From assembly GCF_001761365.1 (NCBI RefSeq), contig NZ_CP017477.1, positions 22,501 through 86,500 of the forward strand: a stretch of DNA of 64,000 bases. The letters run 5' to 3'. The stretch is from Polaribacter vadi. Lineage in GTDB: Bacteria > Bacteroidota > Bacteroidia > Flavobacteriales > Flavobacteriaceae. How positions within the stretch are numbered: the stretch's first letter is position 1; every line of letters starts with the position of its first letter. The notes below the pieces were generated by a model. It saw only the letters and a program-made list of their open reading frames with translations, made no database searches and was not told where the DNA came from. A program made the translations under genes and the position numbers. Below, piece after piece: positions 7,604 through 16,593 of the stretch.

Positions 7604-8317
7604 TTAAATACAATATGTTGCACAATGCCATATAAACTGGTACTCTTTTCCTCTAAATTTTCCTGGAACTTTTTCGTTAAATGTAGTTTCTAAAATATAT
7701 TTAGATTTCCAAGGAAGTTTAAATGATATAAAACCATCTTTATCTGTATATAATGTTTTAGACCATAAATCTGCAACGTAAATTTTTACTTCGTTTTCTT
7801 TTAAAGCTTTTCCTTTATATAAAACTTGTAGTTTAATTTCATCAACAGTTTTAGAAATATCTTTTATGGTAATTCCATTTTTGTTATTTGCAATAGTTTC
7901 AGAAATTTTTTCACCTACTTGTATTTTTGCACTTGAGTTGTAATGTGTTTTAAAAATTCCGAAATCATATTGTGTATAATCTATAATATCAATTTTATAA
8001 TTATCTAAAACAACAGTATATGTTCCGTTTTTTTTAGGAATAAAATGTGCTAAATAATGATTTTCTTTAGCTGTAACTTTTAGTTGTTTTTTTATTCCAT
8101 TTGCATCTACAATCCAAAGTGTAAAGTCTTTAACTTTAGGAAAAGCATCCCCATTTACTTTTTCTATAACTCCGTAAGTATATTCTCCGTAAAAAACCTT
8201 TACTTCTTGTTCTTGGTCTATTTTTCCTGTAGGATTTGTTTCAATCCATAAGTAATGAGCAAAAGATTGAGTTGCTACAAATACAAGTAGAATAATAGTT
8301 ATTATTGATTTTTTCAT
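7604..8317 (-). CDS. Periplasmic DUF4198 domain protein
   Basis: 237 residues with a signal peptide (MKKSIITIILLVFVATQSFA, cleavage after SFA) exposing HYLWIETNP, the typical histidine-led start of mature DUF4198 proteins, which are linked to transition-metal uptake. Two beta-rich segments follow; the second (from about residue 155) resembles a carboxypeptidase-regulatory-like Ig fold. The C-terminus WHCATYCI has a histidine and two cysteines that could bind metal. It lies 20 bases after the receptor gene and is probably co-transcribed with it. Possible periplasmic metal or siderophore-binding partner (inference). Confidence 0.75.
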   Translation of the reverse strand: MKKSIITIILLVFVATQSFAHYLWIETNPTGKIDQEQEVKVFYGEYTYGVIEKVNGDAFPKVKDFTLWIVDANGIKKQLKVTAKENHYLAHFIPKKNGTYTVVLDNYKIDIIDYTQYDFGIFKTHYNSSAKIQVGEKISETIANNKNGITIKDISKTVDEIKLQVLYKGKALKENEVKIYVADLWSKTLYTDKDGFISFKLPWKSKYILETTFNEKVPGKFRGKEYQFIWHCATYCI

Positions 8318-8337
8318 ATTTAATAATTTAGTTGTTT

Positions 8338-10710
8338 TTAAAATCTGTAAGTAAAATTAGCTGAAACAGTTCTTAATTTTTGAGGAGACACTGTAGACCA
8401 ACCAGAATAATATTTTGTATTAGCAATATTGTCTACTTTTAAAATGACCATAAACTTTTCTTGAGAATAACTTATAGAGCTGTTTAATATGGTATAGCTA
8501 GGTAATGTAAAAGAACCTGTTGTACTTCTATTTAAAGTATTAAATTCACTTGCATAATTACCACCTAAACCAATTCCAAATCCTTTTAAAGTCTCAGATT
8601 GAAAGTTATAGCTTGTCCAGAAGTTAAATAAGTCTTTTGGTCCAGCGCTTTCTGTTCTTAAACCTAAATAACCAGAATTTGCTGTATCTACTAAAACTTC
8701 AGAATCAATATTGCTATAACCAGCAATAATATTCCAACCAATAATAGGGTTTGCAATTAAACTAATTTCTACGCCACTACTTTCTACTTCACCACCTTGT
8801 ATAGAGTTGTTTACATTGGTAGGATCTGTCATTAATTTGTTAGAAACATTTATGTTATAATAGCTAGCTGTTAAATCTAGTTTTTCGTCAAATAAGTTTG
8901 TTTTTACACCAAACTCAAATTGATTTGCTTTTTCAGCTTCAAAGGTTTTAATTCTTGGATTTGAACCATCTACATCTGAAACTGAAGTTGGAGCAACATT
9001 TGTAAAACCATTCATGTAATTAGTGAAAATTGATACTTTGTCTTTTATAGGTTGATATACTAAACCAAATTTTGGAGAAAAAGCAGTTTGATTGTCATCA
9101 TCATCAGATTTGTCACCACCAAATTGATCTATTCTTAAGCTTAACATTGCAGAAAGAGTAGGTGTAAAATTCACTACATCAGAAACATAAGCACTGTAAG
9201 TTTCTTGTGTTGCACTAGAATTACTAACATTTGTATCTGCTAAAATAGCATCTACAGCAGCATTAGATAAAACAGAGGTTGTAGTACTATTACTCAAAGT
9301 TACTGTACCTATACCAGACCAACCTGTACTGTTATCCTTTTTGAAAATACTGAAATAATCAAAACCAATTACAATTCTATTTTTTAATTTACCTAAGTTA
9401 AATTTTCCAATAAAGTTTTGTTGTATATCTGTAGTTCTTGTTTCAGCGTTAATTTTAGCAGCATAATGTGTAAATGAATCACCATCACCAGAATCCCATA
9501 AATATGAATAAAAGCCACTGGTTTTTGCATTTCCTGAAGATACTAACGTTTGTGAAGTCCAATTATCAGAAATATTATATAAGGCTTGTGCTTGAAAATT
9601 AAAAATTGGATTATCAATTGATAAATTATCACTAGTAAATGAATTGTAATAGTTTTTTTCAAAAAGGTCTAAGCTATTAAAAGACAATGGTACATTTCTA
9701 TTCAAAAATAACATTGGTGTATTCACAGATGTTTTTTCTAAAATTTCTGTGTTTACTAAAAAAGTTAATTTCTCATTAGCAATAAACTTTAATGAAGGAG
9801 CAACATAAATTGATTTATTTAATCCTGCATCTTGAAAACTATTTTGTGTATGATATGCAGTGTTAATTCTTAAAAAAGTATCATCATTTGTTCCAATAGG
9901 AGTGTTTATATCTGCAGTAACTCTGTTAAGTCCATAAGTTCCTGTTGTATATGAAATTTCACCTCCAAATGACTCATAAGGTTTTTTAGTAGTTACATTT
10001 ATTAAACCACCATAAGAAATTAAACTACTTCCAAAAAGTGTACCAGAAGGTCCTTTTATTACTTCTATAGATTCTATATTAGAAGGATCTAAACCACCAT
10101 TATTTAAACCTGGTAAGCCATTAATTAATGTTGGCTGAACAGCAAAACCACGTAGAGAATAGAATTCTGCACCATCACTTGCTCTTCCTGTAGATTCCCA
10201 TAAACGAGAAATACCAGTTGCATTTTTTAATGCATCATTTACATTGGTAACTACTTGTTCTTTTAATAATTCATTAGAAATACTATTGTAAACTTGTGGA
10301 TTTTCTAATTTTGCTAAAGGCATTTTTGAAACAAATTGACTTGTCTTTTTCGAAAACTTATTTTTCTTAAATCCATTAACAACTATTTCAGTTAGTTGCT
10401 CTTGATTTTCTACTAAAACAATTTTTGGTAGTCTTAGTTTTTGTCCATTATTAATTGTAAACGGAATTGATTTTGATTTGTACCCAATAAATGTAATTGA
10501 TAACGTATAATTACCTGGTTGTACATTTTGTATTTTAAACTCTCCAAAGCGATTGCTTATTATTCCTTTATCTGTGTTTTTGATTAATACATTTACATTT
10601 GAAATAGGGTTGTTTTTTTGTGTTACAATTCTCCCTGAAATTGTTCCTTCTTGAGCATTTATTATTGATGCTGAAAAAATAATTGTTAGTAATAATAATC
10701 TTTTTATCAT
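8338..10710 (-). CDS. TonB-dependent siderophore receptor
   Basis: 790-residue outer-membrane transporter. Signal peptide residues 1-19 (ends IINA), then a carboxypeptidase-D-like domain (about 21-105: GRIVTQKNNPISNVNVLI ...), then a plug (about 150-260) with NALKNATGIS, FYSLRGF and SIEVIKGPSGTLFGSS, the FhuA/FecA-type plug motifs, then a 22-strand barrel ending FTYRF. Context (PepSY, DUF3649, DUF3325, AraC regulator) supports ferric siderophore uptake over carbohydrate uptake, and there is no SusD partner. The specific siderophore cannot be told. A 7-1-7 dyad lies 16 bases upstream of the start. Confidence 0.9.
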   Translation of the reverse strand: MIKRLLLLTIIFSASIINAQEGTISGRIVTQKNNPISNVNVLIKNTDKGIISNRFGEFKIQNVQPGNYTLSITFIGYKSKSIPFTINNGQKLRLPKIVLVENQEQLTEIVVNGFKKNKFSKKTSQFVSKMPLAKLENPQVYNSISNELLKEQVVTNVNDALKNATGISRLWESTGRASDGAEFYSLRGFAVQPTLINGLPGLNNGGLDPSNIESIEVIKGPSGTLFGSSLISYGGLINVTTKKPYESFGGEISYTTGTYGLNRVTADINTPIGTNDDTFLRINTAYHTQNSFQDAGLNKSIYVAPSLKFIANEKLTFLVNTEILEKTSVNTPMLFLNRNVPLSFNSLDLFEKNYYNSFTSDNLSIDNPIFNFQAQALYNISDNWTSQTLVSSGNAKTSGFYSYLWDSGDGDSFTHYAAKINAETRTTDIQQNFIGKFNLGKLKNRIVIGFDYFSIFKKDNSTGWSGIGTVTLSNSTTTSVLSNAAVDAILADTNVSNSSATQETYSAYVSDVVNFTPTLSAMLSLRIDQFGGDKSDDDDNQTAFSPKFGLVYQPIKDKVSIFTNYMNGFTNVAPTSVSDVDGSNPRIKTFEAEKANQFEFGVKTNLFDEKLDLTASYYNINVSNKLMTDPTNVNNSIQGGEVESSGVEISLIANPIIGWNIIAGYSNIDSEVLVDTANSGYLGLRTESAGPKDLFNFWTSYNFQSETLKGFGIGLGGNYASEFNTLNRSTTGSFTLPSYTILNSSISYSQEKFMVILKVDNIANTKYYSGWSTVSPQKLRTVSANFTYRF

Positions 10711-10726
10711 TTTTGTTTGCTATTTA

Positions 10727-10741
10727 TATTTAGTCTAAATA
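10727..10741. promoter_or_regulatory. 7-1-7 inverted repeat, candidate operator
   Basis: TATTTAG-T-CTAAATA is a perfect 7-1-7 palindrome in the 75-base divergent region between the receptor and the AraC gene. The geometry is that of Fur- or DtxR-family sites; the exact regulator is inference. Confidence 0.55.
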
Positions 10742-10785
10742 AATTTACCGCAAATTTAAGAAAGCAATTGAATCTAAAAAGACGC

Positions 10786-11778
10786 ATGACGAATAAAAAA
10801 AGACGTGATTTTGAAAACTGTAAGACTTTAGATTTAATAGCTTTAAAAACAAGCTTTAAAAATAAAGTTGCAAAAGAAAAAATAAAGATTGAAGAAAATG
10901 GGTTTTTATACACAGAATATACTGTTATACCAAAGTTTGGAGAAGGGTCTATTATAGAGATTTGTTTTAACTGTATAACAATATCTATAAGTAAATTTAT
11001 TCTTAATTCTGATATTTTACAACTTGATGAAAGTGATGAAAATTGGTTACAACTATCTTTTTTAATAGAAGGAGAAAAGATAATCCATCTAAAAAATGAA
11101 TCTGTAGACATATTATATGAGAGTCAAGAATCTTACATGGCATTTATAGAAGGTTATAATGGGTTTAATAAAATAACAGGAAACCAGCCTTTTAGAGAAA
11201 TAAAGATAAAATTTTCAAGAGAATTTTTATTTCAACATGGATTAGAAAAAGGAATAAATTTCAATAAAATTACAGACAGTAATTTAATAATTCCGATTAC
11301 TGAAGATTTACTTATGGTATTTTCTAACCTAGAATTAGAGTATACAAAAGAGATTTCATCTAAAATTTTATTAGAAGCTAAAGTACTTGAGATTTTGGCA
11401 ATCCAAATAAATAATTATAAAAATATAAATTTAAATCAGTTAAAGATTAAAAGTGATAAATCTCTTAAAGTGCTTTATAAAGTTAGGCAATTTTTAAAAA
11501 ATAATTTAGATAAAAACTATTCAATAAACCAATTGTCACGTGAGTTTGGATTGAATGAAAACTTATTAAAAACTAAGTTTAAAAAACTTTTTGATTCTAC
11601 AATTCATCAATTTTATTTGGAAGCAAAAATGAAAAAGGCTAAAGAATTATTAAAAATAACACAACTGCCAATTTATGAGATAGCAGAGGAAGTTGGTTAT
11701 AAAAATGCTACTCATTTTAGTGCTGCATTTAAACGCTCTTATAAAGAGTCTCCAAAAGATTACAGAAATAAGTTATAG
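10786..11778 (+). CDS. AraC-family transcriptional regulator
   Basis: 330 residues if started at the ATG at 10786 (MTNKKRRDFEN); the longer frame from 10717 would begin inside the receptor promoter region. The N-terminal two thirds are a divergent sensing domain. The last about 95 residues hold two helix-turn-helix motifs: YSINQLSREFGLNENLLKTKFKK and the AraC signature IYEIAEEVGYKNATHFSAAFKR followed by YKESPKDYR. Overall it resembles PchR-type activators that sense ferric siderophores. It is divergent from the receptor gene and probably activates it. Confidence 0.85.
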   Translation: MTNKKRRDFENCKTLDLIALKTSFKNKVAKEKIKIEENGFLYTEYTVIPKFGEGSIIEICFNCITISISKFILNSDILQLDESDENWLQLSFLIEGEKIIHLKNESVDILYESQESYMAFIEGYNGFNKITGNQPFREIKIKFSREFLFQHGLEKGINFNKITDSNLIIPITEDLLMVFSNLELEYTKEISSKILLEAKVLEILAIQINNYKNINLNQLKIKSDKSLKVLYKVRQFLKNNLDKNYSINQLSREFGLNENLLKTKFKKLFDSTIHQFYLEAKMKKAKELLKITQLPIYEIAEEVGYKNATHFSAAFKRSYKESPKDYRNKL

Positions 11779-11834
11779 TCTTATTTCAAATAAAAAAGAG
11801 TTGGTATATAAAACACTAATTGTTTAGAATATTT

Positions 11835-11842
11835 TATCTTTG
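11835..11842 (+). promoter_or_regulatory. -7 promoter element of glmM
   Basis: TATCTTTG matches TAnnTTTG, 18 bases before the chosen ATG at 11861. Its presence argues against the upstream TTG start at 11840, which would lie in the promoter. Confidence 0.5.
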
Positions 11843-11860
11843 TTTCGTAAAAATGAAACT

Positions 11861-13252
11861 ATGACATTAATAAAATCAATATCAGGAATTAGAGGTACAA
11901 TTGGCGGAAAAACTGCTGATAATTTAACACCAATAGATGCAGTAAAATTTGCTTCTGCTTATGGAGCATTTATCAAAAGTAGAAATCCAAACAAAGAAAA
12001 AATTACTGTAGTTGTTGGGAGAGATGCACGTATTTCTGGTAAAATGATATCGAGTTTAGTTGCAAACACTTTAATTGGTTTAGGTATTAATGTTGTAGAT
12101 TTAGGTTTATCAACCACACCAACTGTAGAAGTTGCTGTGCCTTTAGAAAATGCAGATGGAGGAATTATTTTAACAGCATCTCATAATCCAAAACAATGGA
12201 ATGCTTTAAAATTGTTAAATGAAAAAGGAGAATTCCTAAATGGAGCAGAAGGTGAGGAAATATTAACATTAGCAGAAAGCGAAGATTTTTCGTTTGCAGA
12301 AGTTGATGATTTAGGAACGTATTCAAAAAACAAAACATATTTACACAAACATATTCAAGAAGTTTTAAATCTTGAATTGGTAGATGTTGAAGCAATTCAA
12401 CAAGCAAATTTTAAAGTGGTTGTTGATGGTGTAAATTCTACTGGAGGTATTTTTATTCCTGCTTTATTAAAAGAATTAAATGTAGAGTGTATAGAACTAT
12501 ATTGTACTCCAAATGGTCAGTTTCCTCACAATCCAGAACCTTTAAAAGAACATTTAACAGATATTTCTGAGTTGGTAGTTAAAGAAGAAGCAGATTTCGG
12601 AATTGTGGTAGATCCAGATGTGGATAGATTGGCAATTGTTTCTGAAGATGGTTCTATGTTTGGTGAAGAATATACGTTAGTGGCTTGTGCAGATTATGTT
12701 TTAGGAAGATTAAAAGGTGGAAATACAGTTTCTAACTTATCGTCCTCTAGAGCCTTAAGAGATGTTACAGAAAAACATGGTGGAACGTATACAGCATCAG
12801 CAGTTGGTGAAGTAAATGTGGTGATTAAAATGAAAGAAACGAACACTGTAATTGGTGGTGAAGGAAATGGAGGAATTATTTATCCTGCTTCACATTATGG
12901 ACGTGATTCTTTGGTAGGTGTTGCTTTATTTTTATCGCATTTAGCACATCAAAAAGTATCTTGTAAAACTTTGAGAGATTCGTATCCAAGTTACTTTATG
13001 AGTAAAAATAAAATTCAATTAACACCAGAAATCGATGTTGATAATATTTTAGAAACAATGGCATCAACTTATAAAAACGAAGATGTAAATACCATAGATG
13101 GTGTAAAAATTGATTTTGCTGAAGAATGGATTCATTTAAGAAAATCGAACACAGAACCAATTATTAGAATTTATACAGAAGCAAAAAGTCAAGAGGCTGC
13201 AGATGCTTTAGCAGTAAGATTTATCAATGAAATTAAAGAAATAATAGCTTAA
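11861..13252 (+). CDS. glmM: Phosphoglucosamine mutase
   Basis: Interconverts glucosamine-6-phosphate and glucosamine-1-phosphate for UDP-GlcNAc, peptidoglycan and lipid A synthesis. 463 residues from MTLIKSISGIRGTIGG, the conserved family start. The phosphoserine loop is TASHNPKQWNA, the Mg-binding loop DPDVDRLAIV, and the sugar-binding motif GEGNGG. A C-terminal phosphate-binding motif reads RKSNTEPIIRIYTEA. The stop is four bases before the next gene, so it heads a three-gene run with a barrel protein and an aminotransferase. The broader family includes phosphomannomutase, but GlmM is the usual call in Bacteroidota. Confidence 0.88.
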   Translation: MTLIKSISGIRGTIGGKTADNLTPIDAVKFASAYGAFIKSRNPNKEKITVVVGRDARISGKMISSLVANTLIGLGINVVDLGLSTTPTVEVAVPLENADGGIILTASHNPKQWNALKLLNEKGEFLNGAEGEEILTLAESEDFSFAEVDDLGTYSKNKTYLHKHIQEVLNLELVDVEAIQQANFKVVVDGVNSTGGIFIPALLKELNVECIELYCTPNGQFPHNPEPLKEHLTDISELVVKEEADFGIVVDPDVDRLAIVSEDGSMFGEEYTLVACADYVLGRLKGGNTVSNLSSSRALRDVTEKHGGTYTASAVGEVNVVIKMKETNTVIGGEGNGGIIYPASHYGRDSLVGVALFLSHLAHQKVSCKTLRDSYPSYFMSKNKIQLTPEIDVDNILETMASTYKNEDVNTIDGVKIDFAEEWIHLRKSNTEPIIRIYTEAKSQEAADALAVRFINEIKEIIA

Positions 13253-13256
13253 TATT

Positions 13257-14087
13257 TTGAAAATAAAATCAGTATTACTCCTATCATTATTCATGTCAAT
13301 AGCGGTTTTCTCTCAAGAAGATACACAAAAAAAGGTAGTGAATAAAGGGAAGTTTTTTGTTTACTGGGGTTGGAATTGGTCAAGTTATTCTGGTTCAGAT
13401 ATTCATTTTAAAGGTAATAATTACGATTTTACATTGAGAGATGTACAAGCACAAGATACACCTTCTAAATTTTCATTTAGTAAATATTTTGGAATTACCA
13501 ATTTAACAAAACCACAAACAAATGCAAGAATAGGGTATTTTTTTAAAGAAAATTATACGATTTCTATTGGTGTAGATCACATGAAATATGTGGTTAACAA
13601 TGATCAATTTGTAAATATTGATGGAGAAATTTCACTTGGAAATAATACCTATAATGGTGTTTATACAGGGCAAGAAGTTCAATTAACGGAAGATTTTTTA
13701 AGACTAGAACACACAGATGGTTTAAACTATATAAATGTTCAGTTATATCGTTTTGATGATATAAGCAGATGGTTTGGTTTATATTCAGAAAGTTTTCAGA
13801 TAAATCTAACAGAAGGTTTTGGAGCTGGTATTTTATATCCAAAGACTGATACAACACTTTTAGGGCAAGAAAGACATGATGATTATCACATTTCTGGTTT
13901 TGGTCTTTCTGCTGGTGCTGGTTTAAATATTACGTTTTTAAAACATTTCTTTATTCAAGCAGATTTAAAGGCAGGTTATATAAATATGCCAAATGTAAAA
14001 ATTAGCACAAATGCATCAGATAGTGCTTCTCAAGATTTTTTCTTTCTTCAGAACAATATTTTAATTGGAGGTAAATTTAGATTATAA
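13257..14087 (+). CDS. Outer-membrane beta-barrel protein, unknown function
   Basis: 276 residues, started at TTG 13257: this is the only start that keeps the full signal peptide MKIKSVLLLSLFMSIAVFSQ, as the next in-frame Met is inside its hydrophobic core. The mature protein is rich in aromatic, alternating strands and ends in phenylalanine-containing FRL, typical of a small outer-membrane barrel. It follows glmM by four bases and its stop overlaps the next ATG (TAATG). I do not recognise a named family. Confidence 0.75.
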   Translation: MKIKSVLLLSLFMSIAVFSQEDTQKKVVNKGKFFVYWGWNWSSYSGSDIHFKGNNYDFTLRDVQAQDTPSKFSFSKYFGITNLTKPQTNARIGYFFKENYTISIGVDHMKYVVNNDQFVNIDGEISLGNNTYNGVYTGQEVQLTEDFLRLEHTDGLNYINVQLYRFDDISRWFGLYSESFQINLTEGFGAGILYPKTDTTLLGQERHDDYHISGFGLSAGAGLNITFLKHFFIQADLKAGYINMPNVKISTNASDSASQDFFFLQNNILIGGKFRL

Positions 14088-15556
14088 TGGATAACTTAGA
14101 GCAGTATTTTTCGCAATTTAGAAATCATATTATTGGAATTAACCAAACATTTACTTCTCCTTATGGAGAACAAAATTTGGTGTACTGTGATTGGACTGCA
14201 AGTGGAAGATTATACAGACCAATTGAAGAAAAAATATCGAATCAATTTGGGCCTTTTGTAGCAAATACGCATACAGAAACATCTACTTCTGGAGCAGCTA
14301 TGACATTGGCTTATCATGAAGCTAGAAAAATTATTAAACGCCATGTAAATGCAAATGAAAATGATGTTTTAATAACAACAGGTTCAGGAATGACAGGTGT
14401 TGTGAATAAATTTCAACGAATTTTAGGTATAAAAGTTGCTGAAAATTTAAAGGATTATACCTCAATTCCAGAAGATTTAAAACCAATTGTTTTTGTTTCT
14501 CATATGGAACATCATTCAAACCAAACTTCTTGGTTAGAAACTATTGCAGATGTAGTAGTTGTACCTTGTGATAATGATGGTTTATTGTGCTTAAAAGAAT
14601 TTGAAAAGTGCATTCAAAAACACGAATATCGTAAAATAAAAATTGCTTCGATAACTTCTTGCTCTAATGTTACTGGTATAAAAACAGCATATCATAAAGT
14701 TGCAAAATTAATACATAGTTATAATGGATTGTGTTTTGTAGATTTTGCATGTTGTGCACCTTATGTAGATATTGATATGCATCCTGAAGTAGAAGAGGAG
14801 TATTTAGATGCTATTTTCTTTTCTCCACATAAATTTTTAGGAGGTCCTGGAAGTTCAGGTGTTTTAATTTTTAATAAAAAATTATATAAAAATACAGTTC
14901 CAGATAATCCAGGAGGAGGAACAGTGAGTTACACAAATCCTTGGGGACAACATGATTATTTTGATGACGTAGAAACTAGAGAAGATGGTGGAACACCAGG
15001 TTTTTTACAAACTATAAAAATTGCACTTTCTATTCAGTTGAAAGAAAAAATGGGCACTGAAAACATCAGAAAAAGAGAAGATGAAATTAATGAAGTTGTT
15101 TTTAAAACCTTAGAAAATCTTCCAGGAGTTAAAATATTAGCACCAAACCAAAAGAAAAGATTAAGCATTTTTTCTTTCTATTTTGAAAAATATCACTTTA
15201 ATTTAGTGGTAAAATTATTAAACGATAGATTCGGATTGCAAACTAGAGGTGGTTGTTCTTGTGCAGGAACTTATGGGCATTTTCTATTGAATGTAAATCA
15301 AGAAACTTCTAATAGAATTAAAGGTGAAATTTTATCTGGTTGTAACACTCAAAAACCAGGTTGGGTTCGTATGTCTTTACACCCAACAATTACAACTACT
15401 GAGCTTGATTTTGTTTGTGAATCTTTGCAAAAATTATCAGAAAATATAGCAGATTGGGCTAAAGATTACAAATACGATACTATTAAAAACGATTATGTGC
15501 ACAAAACAATAACGCCAATTGAAAAAGAGTTAGTTAGCTCTTGGTTTGCTGTTTAG
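14087..15556 (+). CDS. Class V aminotransferase, cysteine-desulfurase-like
   Basis: 489-residue PLP enzyme. The PLP lysine is K249 in FFSPHKFLGGPGSSGVL and the cofactor aspartate is in CFVDFACCAPYVDID (about 219). GGCSCAGTYGH near residue 390 lies where SufS/CsdA enzymes have the active cysteine. It is longer than SufS (about 410), with insertions including PDNPGGGTVSYTNPW and a C-terminal extension. The family is widespread in Bacteroidota but its substrate is not clear to me. It overlaps the preceding barrel gene by one base and converges on the next gene with a 23-base overlap. Confidence 0.85.
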   Translation: MDNLEQYFSQFRNHIIGINQTFTSPYGEQNLVYCDWTASGRLYRPIEEKISNQFGPFVANTHTETSTSGAAMTLAYHEARKIIKRHVNANENDVLITTGSGMTGVVNKFQRILGIKVAENLKDYTSIPEDLKPIVFVSHMEHHSNQTSWLETIADVVVVPCDNDGLLCLKEFEKCIQKHEYRKIKIASITSCSNVTGIKTAYHKVAKLIHSYNGLCFVDFACCAPYVDIDMHPEVEEEYLDAIFFSPHKFLGGPGSSGVLIFNKKLYKNTVPDNPGGGTVSYTNPWGQHDYFDDVETREDGGTPGFLQTIKIALSIQLKEKMGTENIRKREDEINEVVFKTLENLPGVKILAPNQKKRLSIFSFYFEKYHFNLVVKLLNDRFGLQTRGGCSCAGTYGHFLLNVNQETSNRIKGEILSGCNTQKPGWVRMSLHPTITTTELDFVCESLQKLSENIADWAKDYKYDTIKNDYVHKTITPIEKELVSSWFAV

Positions 15557-16454
15557 TTTCTTGAAGTTTAAGCCATTCGTCATATTTGTCTTTATGCTTA
15601 AATCTTTTATGCGACCATAAATAAAATTCGGGTTGTTCTGTAATATTTCGTTCTGTAATTCGTAAGAATTTATCAGTAATTTCATAATCTTTATAGTCTT
15701 TCGGGTTTTCTGTAATTAATTCGAAATCAGTTTCATAATAGCCTCTTTTTATTTTTTTTGCTCTATAATTGATTACAACCAAATCGTTTTTTTTAGCAAG
15801 CATTTCTGCACCTGTATGTACAGGTACTTTAACACCAAAAAATGTTCCCCAATGAAACGTTTTTTCTATGTGTGGAGATTGATCACTTAACAAAATATAA
15901 GCACCTTGAACATTGTTCTCAAAATTGTGCTTTATCAACTTTATAAAGTTTGCAGTAGTTGCACCTTTTATTCCAAATTTTTCTCTGTTTTCTCTTAAGG
16001 TCTTCTCAAAAGTTTCATTTCTCAATTTATTATACGCACCAAAAATATCTATATTCAAAACTAAAGGAGTACTTATAGACCATTCCCAATTGGCAAGATG
16101 TGCGCTTACCAAAGCAATACTTTTTCCTTCTTTAGCATATTTATTTACCAATTCAGGGTTTTTATATTTGTAACGTTTTAGAATTTCTTTTTCTGATATT
16201 GAGAAAGATTTTATACTCTCAATCATAATGTCAGTAAAATGTTTGTAGAATTTTTTAGCAATTTTTTGCTTTTCTTCTTCGGATTTTCCTGGAAAAGCAT
16301 AAGAGATATTTTTTAATACAACTGCTTTTCTATAGCCAAACACATAATATAAAAGGACGTAGAAAAAATCTGAAATTAAATATAAAATAAACATTGGCAA
16401 TCTAGAAATCAGCCAAATTAAAGGATATGTTAAGTAAAAAACGATTTGATTCAT
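15534..16454 (-). CDS. Lipid A biosynthesis acyltransferase family protein (copy 1)
   Basis: 306 residues. An N-terminal membrane anchor (about 5-35) precedes the LpxL/HtrB (lysophospholipid acyltransferase) domain, whose catalytic HX4E motif is H119-LANW-E124. It should transfer a secondary acyl chain to lipid A or acylate an aminolipid at the inner membrane. Its closest relative in the window is the next gene: both start with Y-P-x-I-W-L-x-S-x-L-P and share motif spacing exactly, so this is a tandem duplication. The 3' end overlaps the convergent aminotransferase gene by 23 bases. Confidence 0.87.
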   Translation of the reverse strand: MNQIVFYLTYPLIWLISRLPMFILYLISDFFYVLLYYVFGYRKAVVLKNISYAFPGKSEEEKQKIAKKFYKHFTDIMIESIKSFSISEKEILKRYKYKNPELVNKYAKEGKSIALVSAHLANWEWSISTPLVLNIDIFGAYNKLRNETFEKTLRENREKFGIKGATTANFIKLIKHNFENNVQGAYILLSDQSPHIEKTFHWGTFFGVKVPVHTGAEMLAKKNDLVVINYRAKKIKRGYYETDFELITENPKDYKDYEITDKFLRITERNITEQPEFYLWSHKRFKHKDKYDEWLKLQETKQQTKS

Positions 16455-16557
16455 TAATTATAATTTAAATGCAAATATCGGATTAAAAATTAAGAAAGAT
16501 AAAAAAGTAAATGTAGTAAGATATAATGTGTAATTCTGATATGATTATTGATTTTAA

Positions 16558-16592
16558 ACCACGAACCACGAACCACGAGCCACGAACCACGA
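16558..16592. repeat. Five-unit heptamer tandem repeat
   Basis: Five contiguous 7-base units ACCACGA (the fourth reads GCCACGA), ending two bases before the stop codon of the copy 2 acyltransferase (16594-16596). A microsatellite-like tract in its 3' untranslated region. Confidence 0.85.
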
Positions 16593-16593
16593 A

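Noticed and set aside
10707..11111. Minus-strand ORF opposite the AraC gene
   Set aside because: Shadow frame of the AraC reading frame; covers the receptor promoter and shows no domain.
15534..15556. Convergent overlap between the aminotransferase and acyltransferase genes as a sequencing error
   Set aside because: Both reading frames end in normal family C-termini; 3' overlaps of this size occur elsewhere in the window.
16558..16592. Heptamer repeats considered as a CRISPR array
   Set aside because: Units are contiguous 7-mers without spacers, and there are no cas genes.
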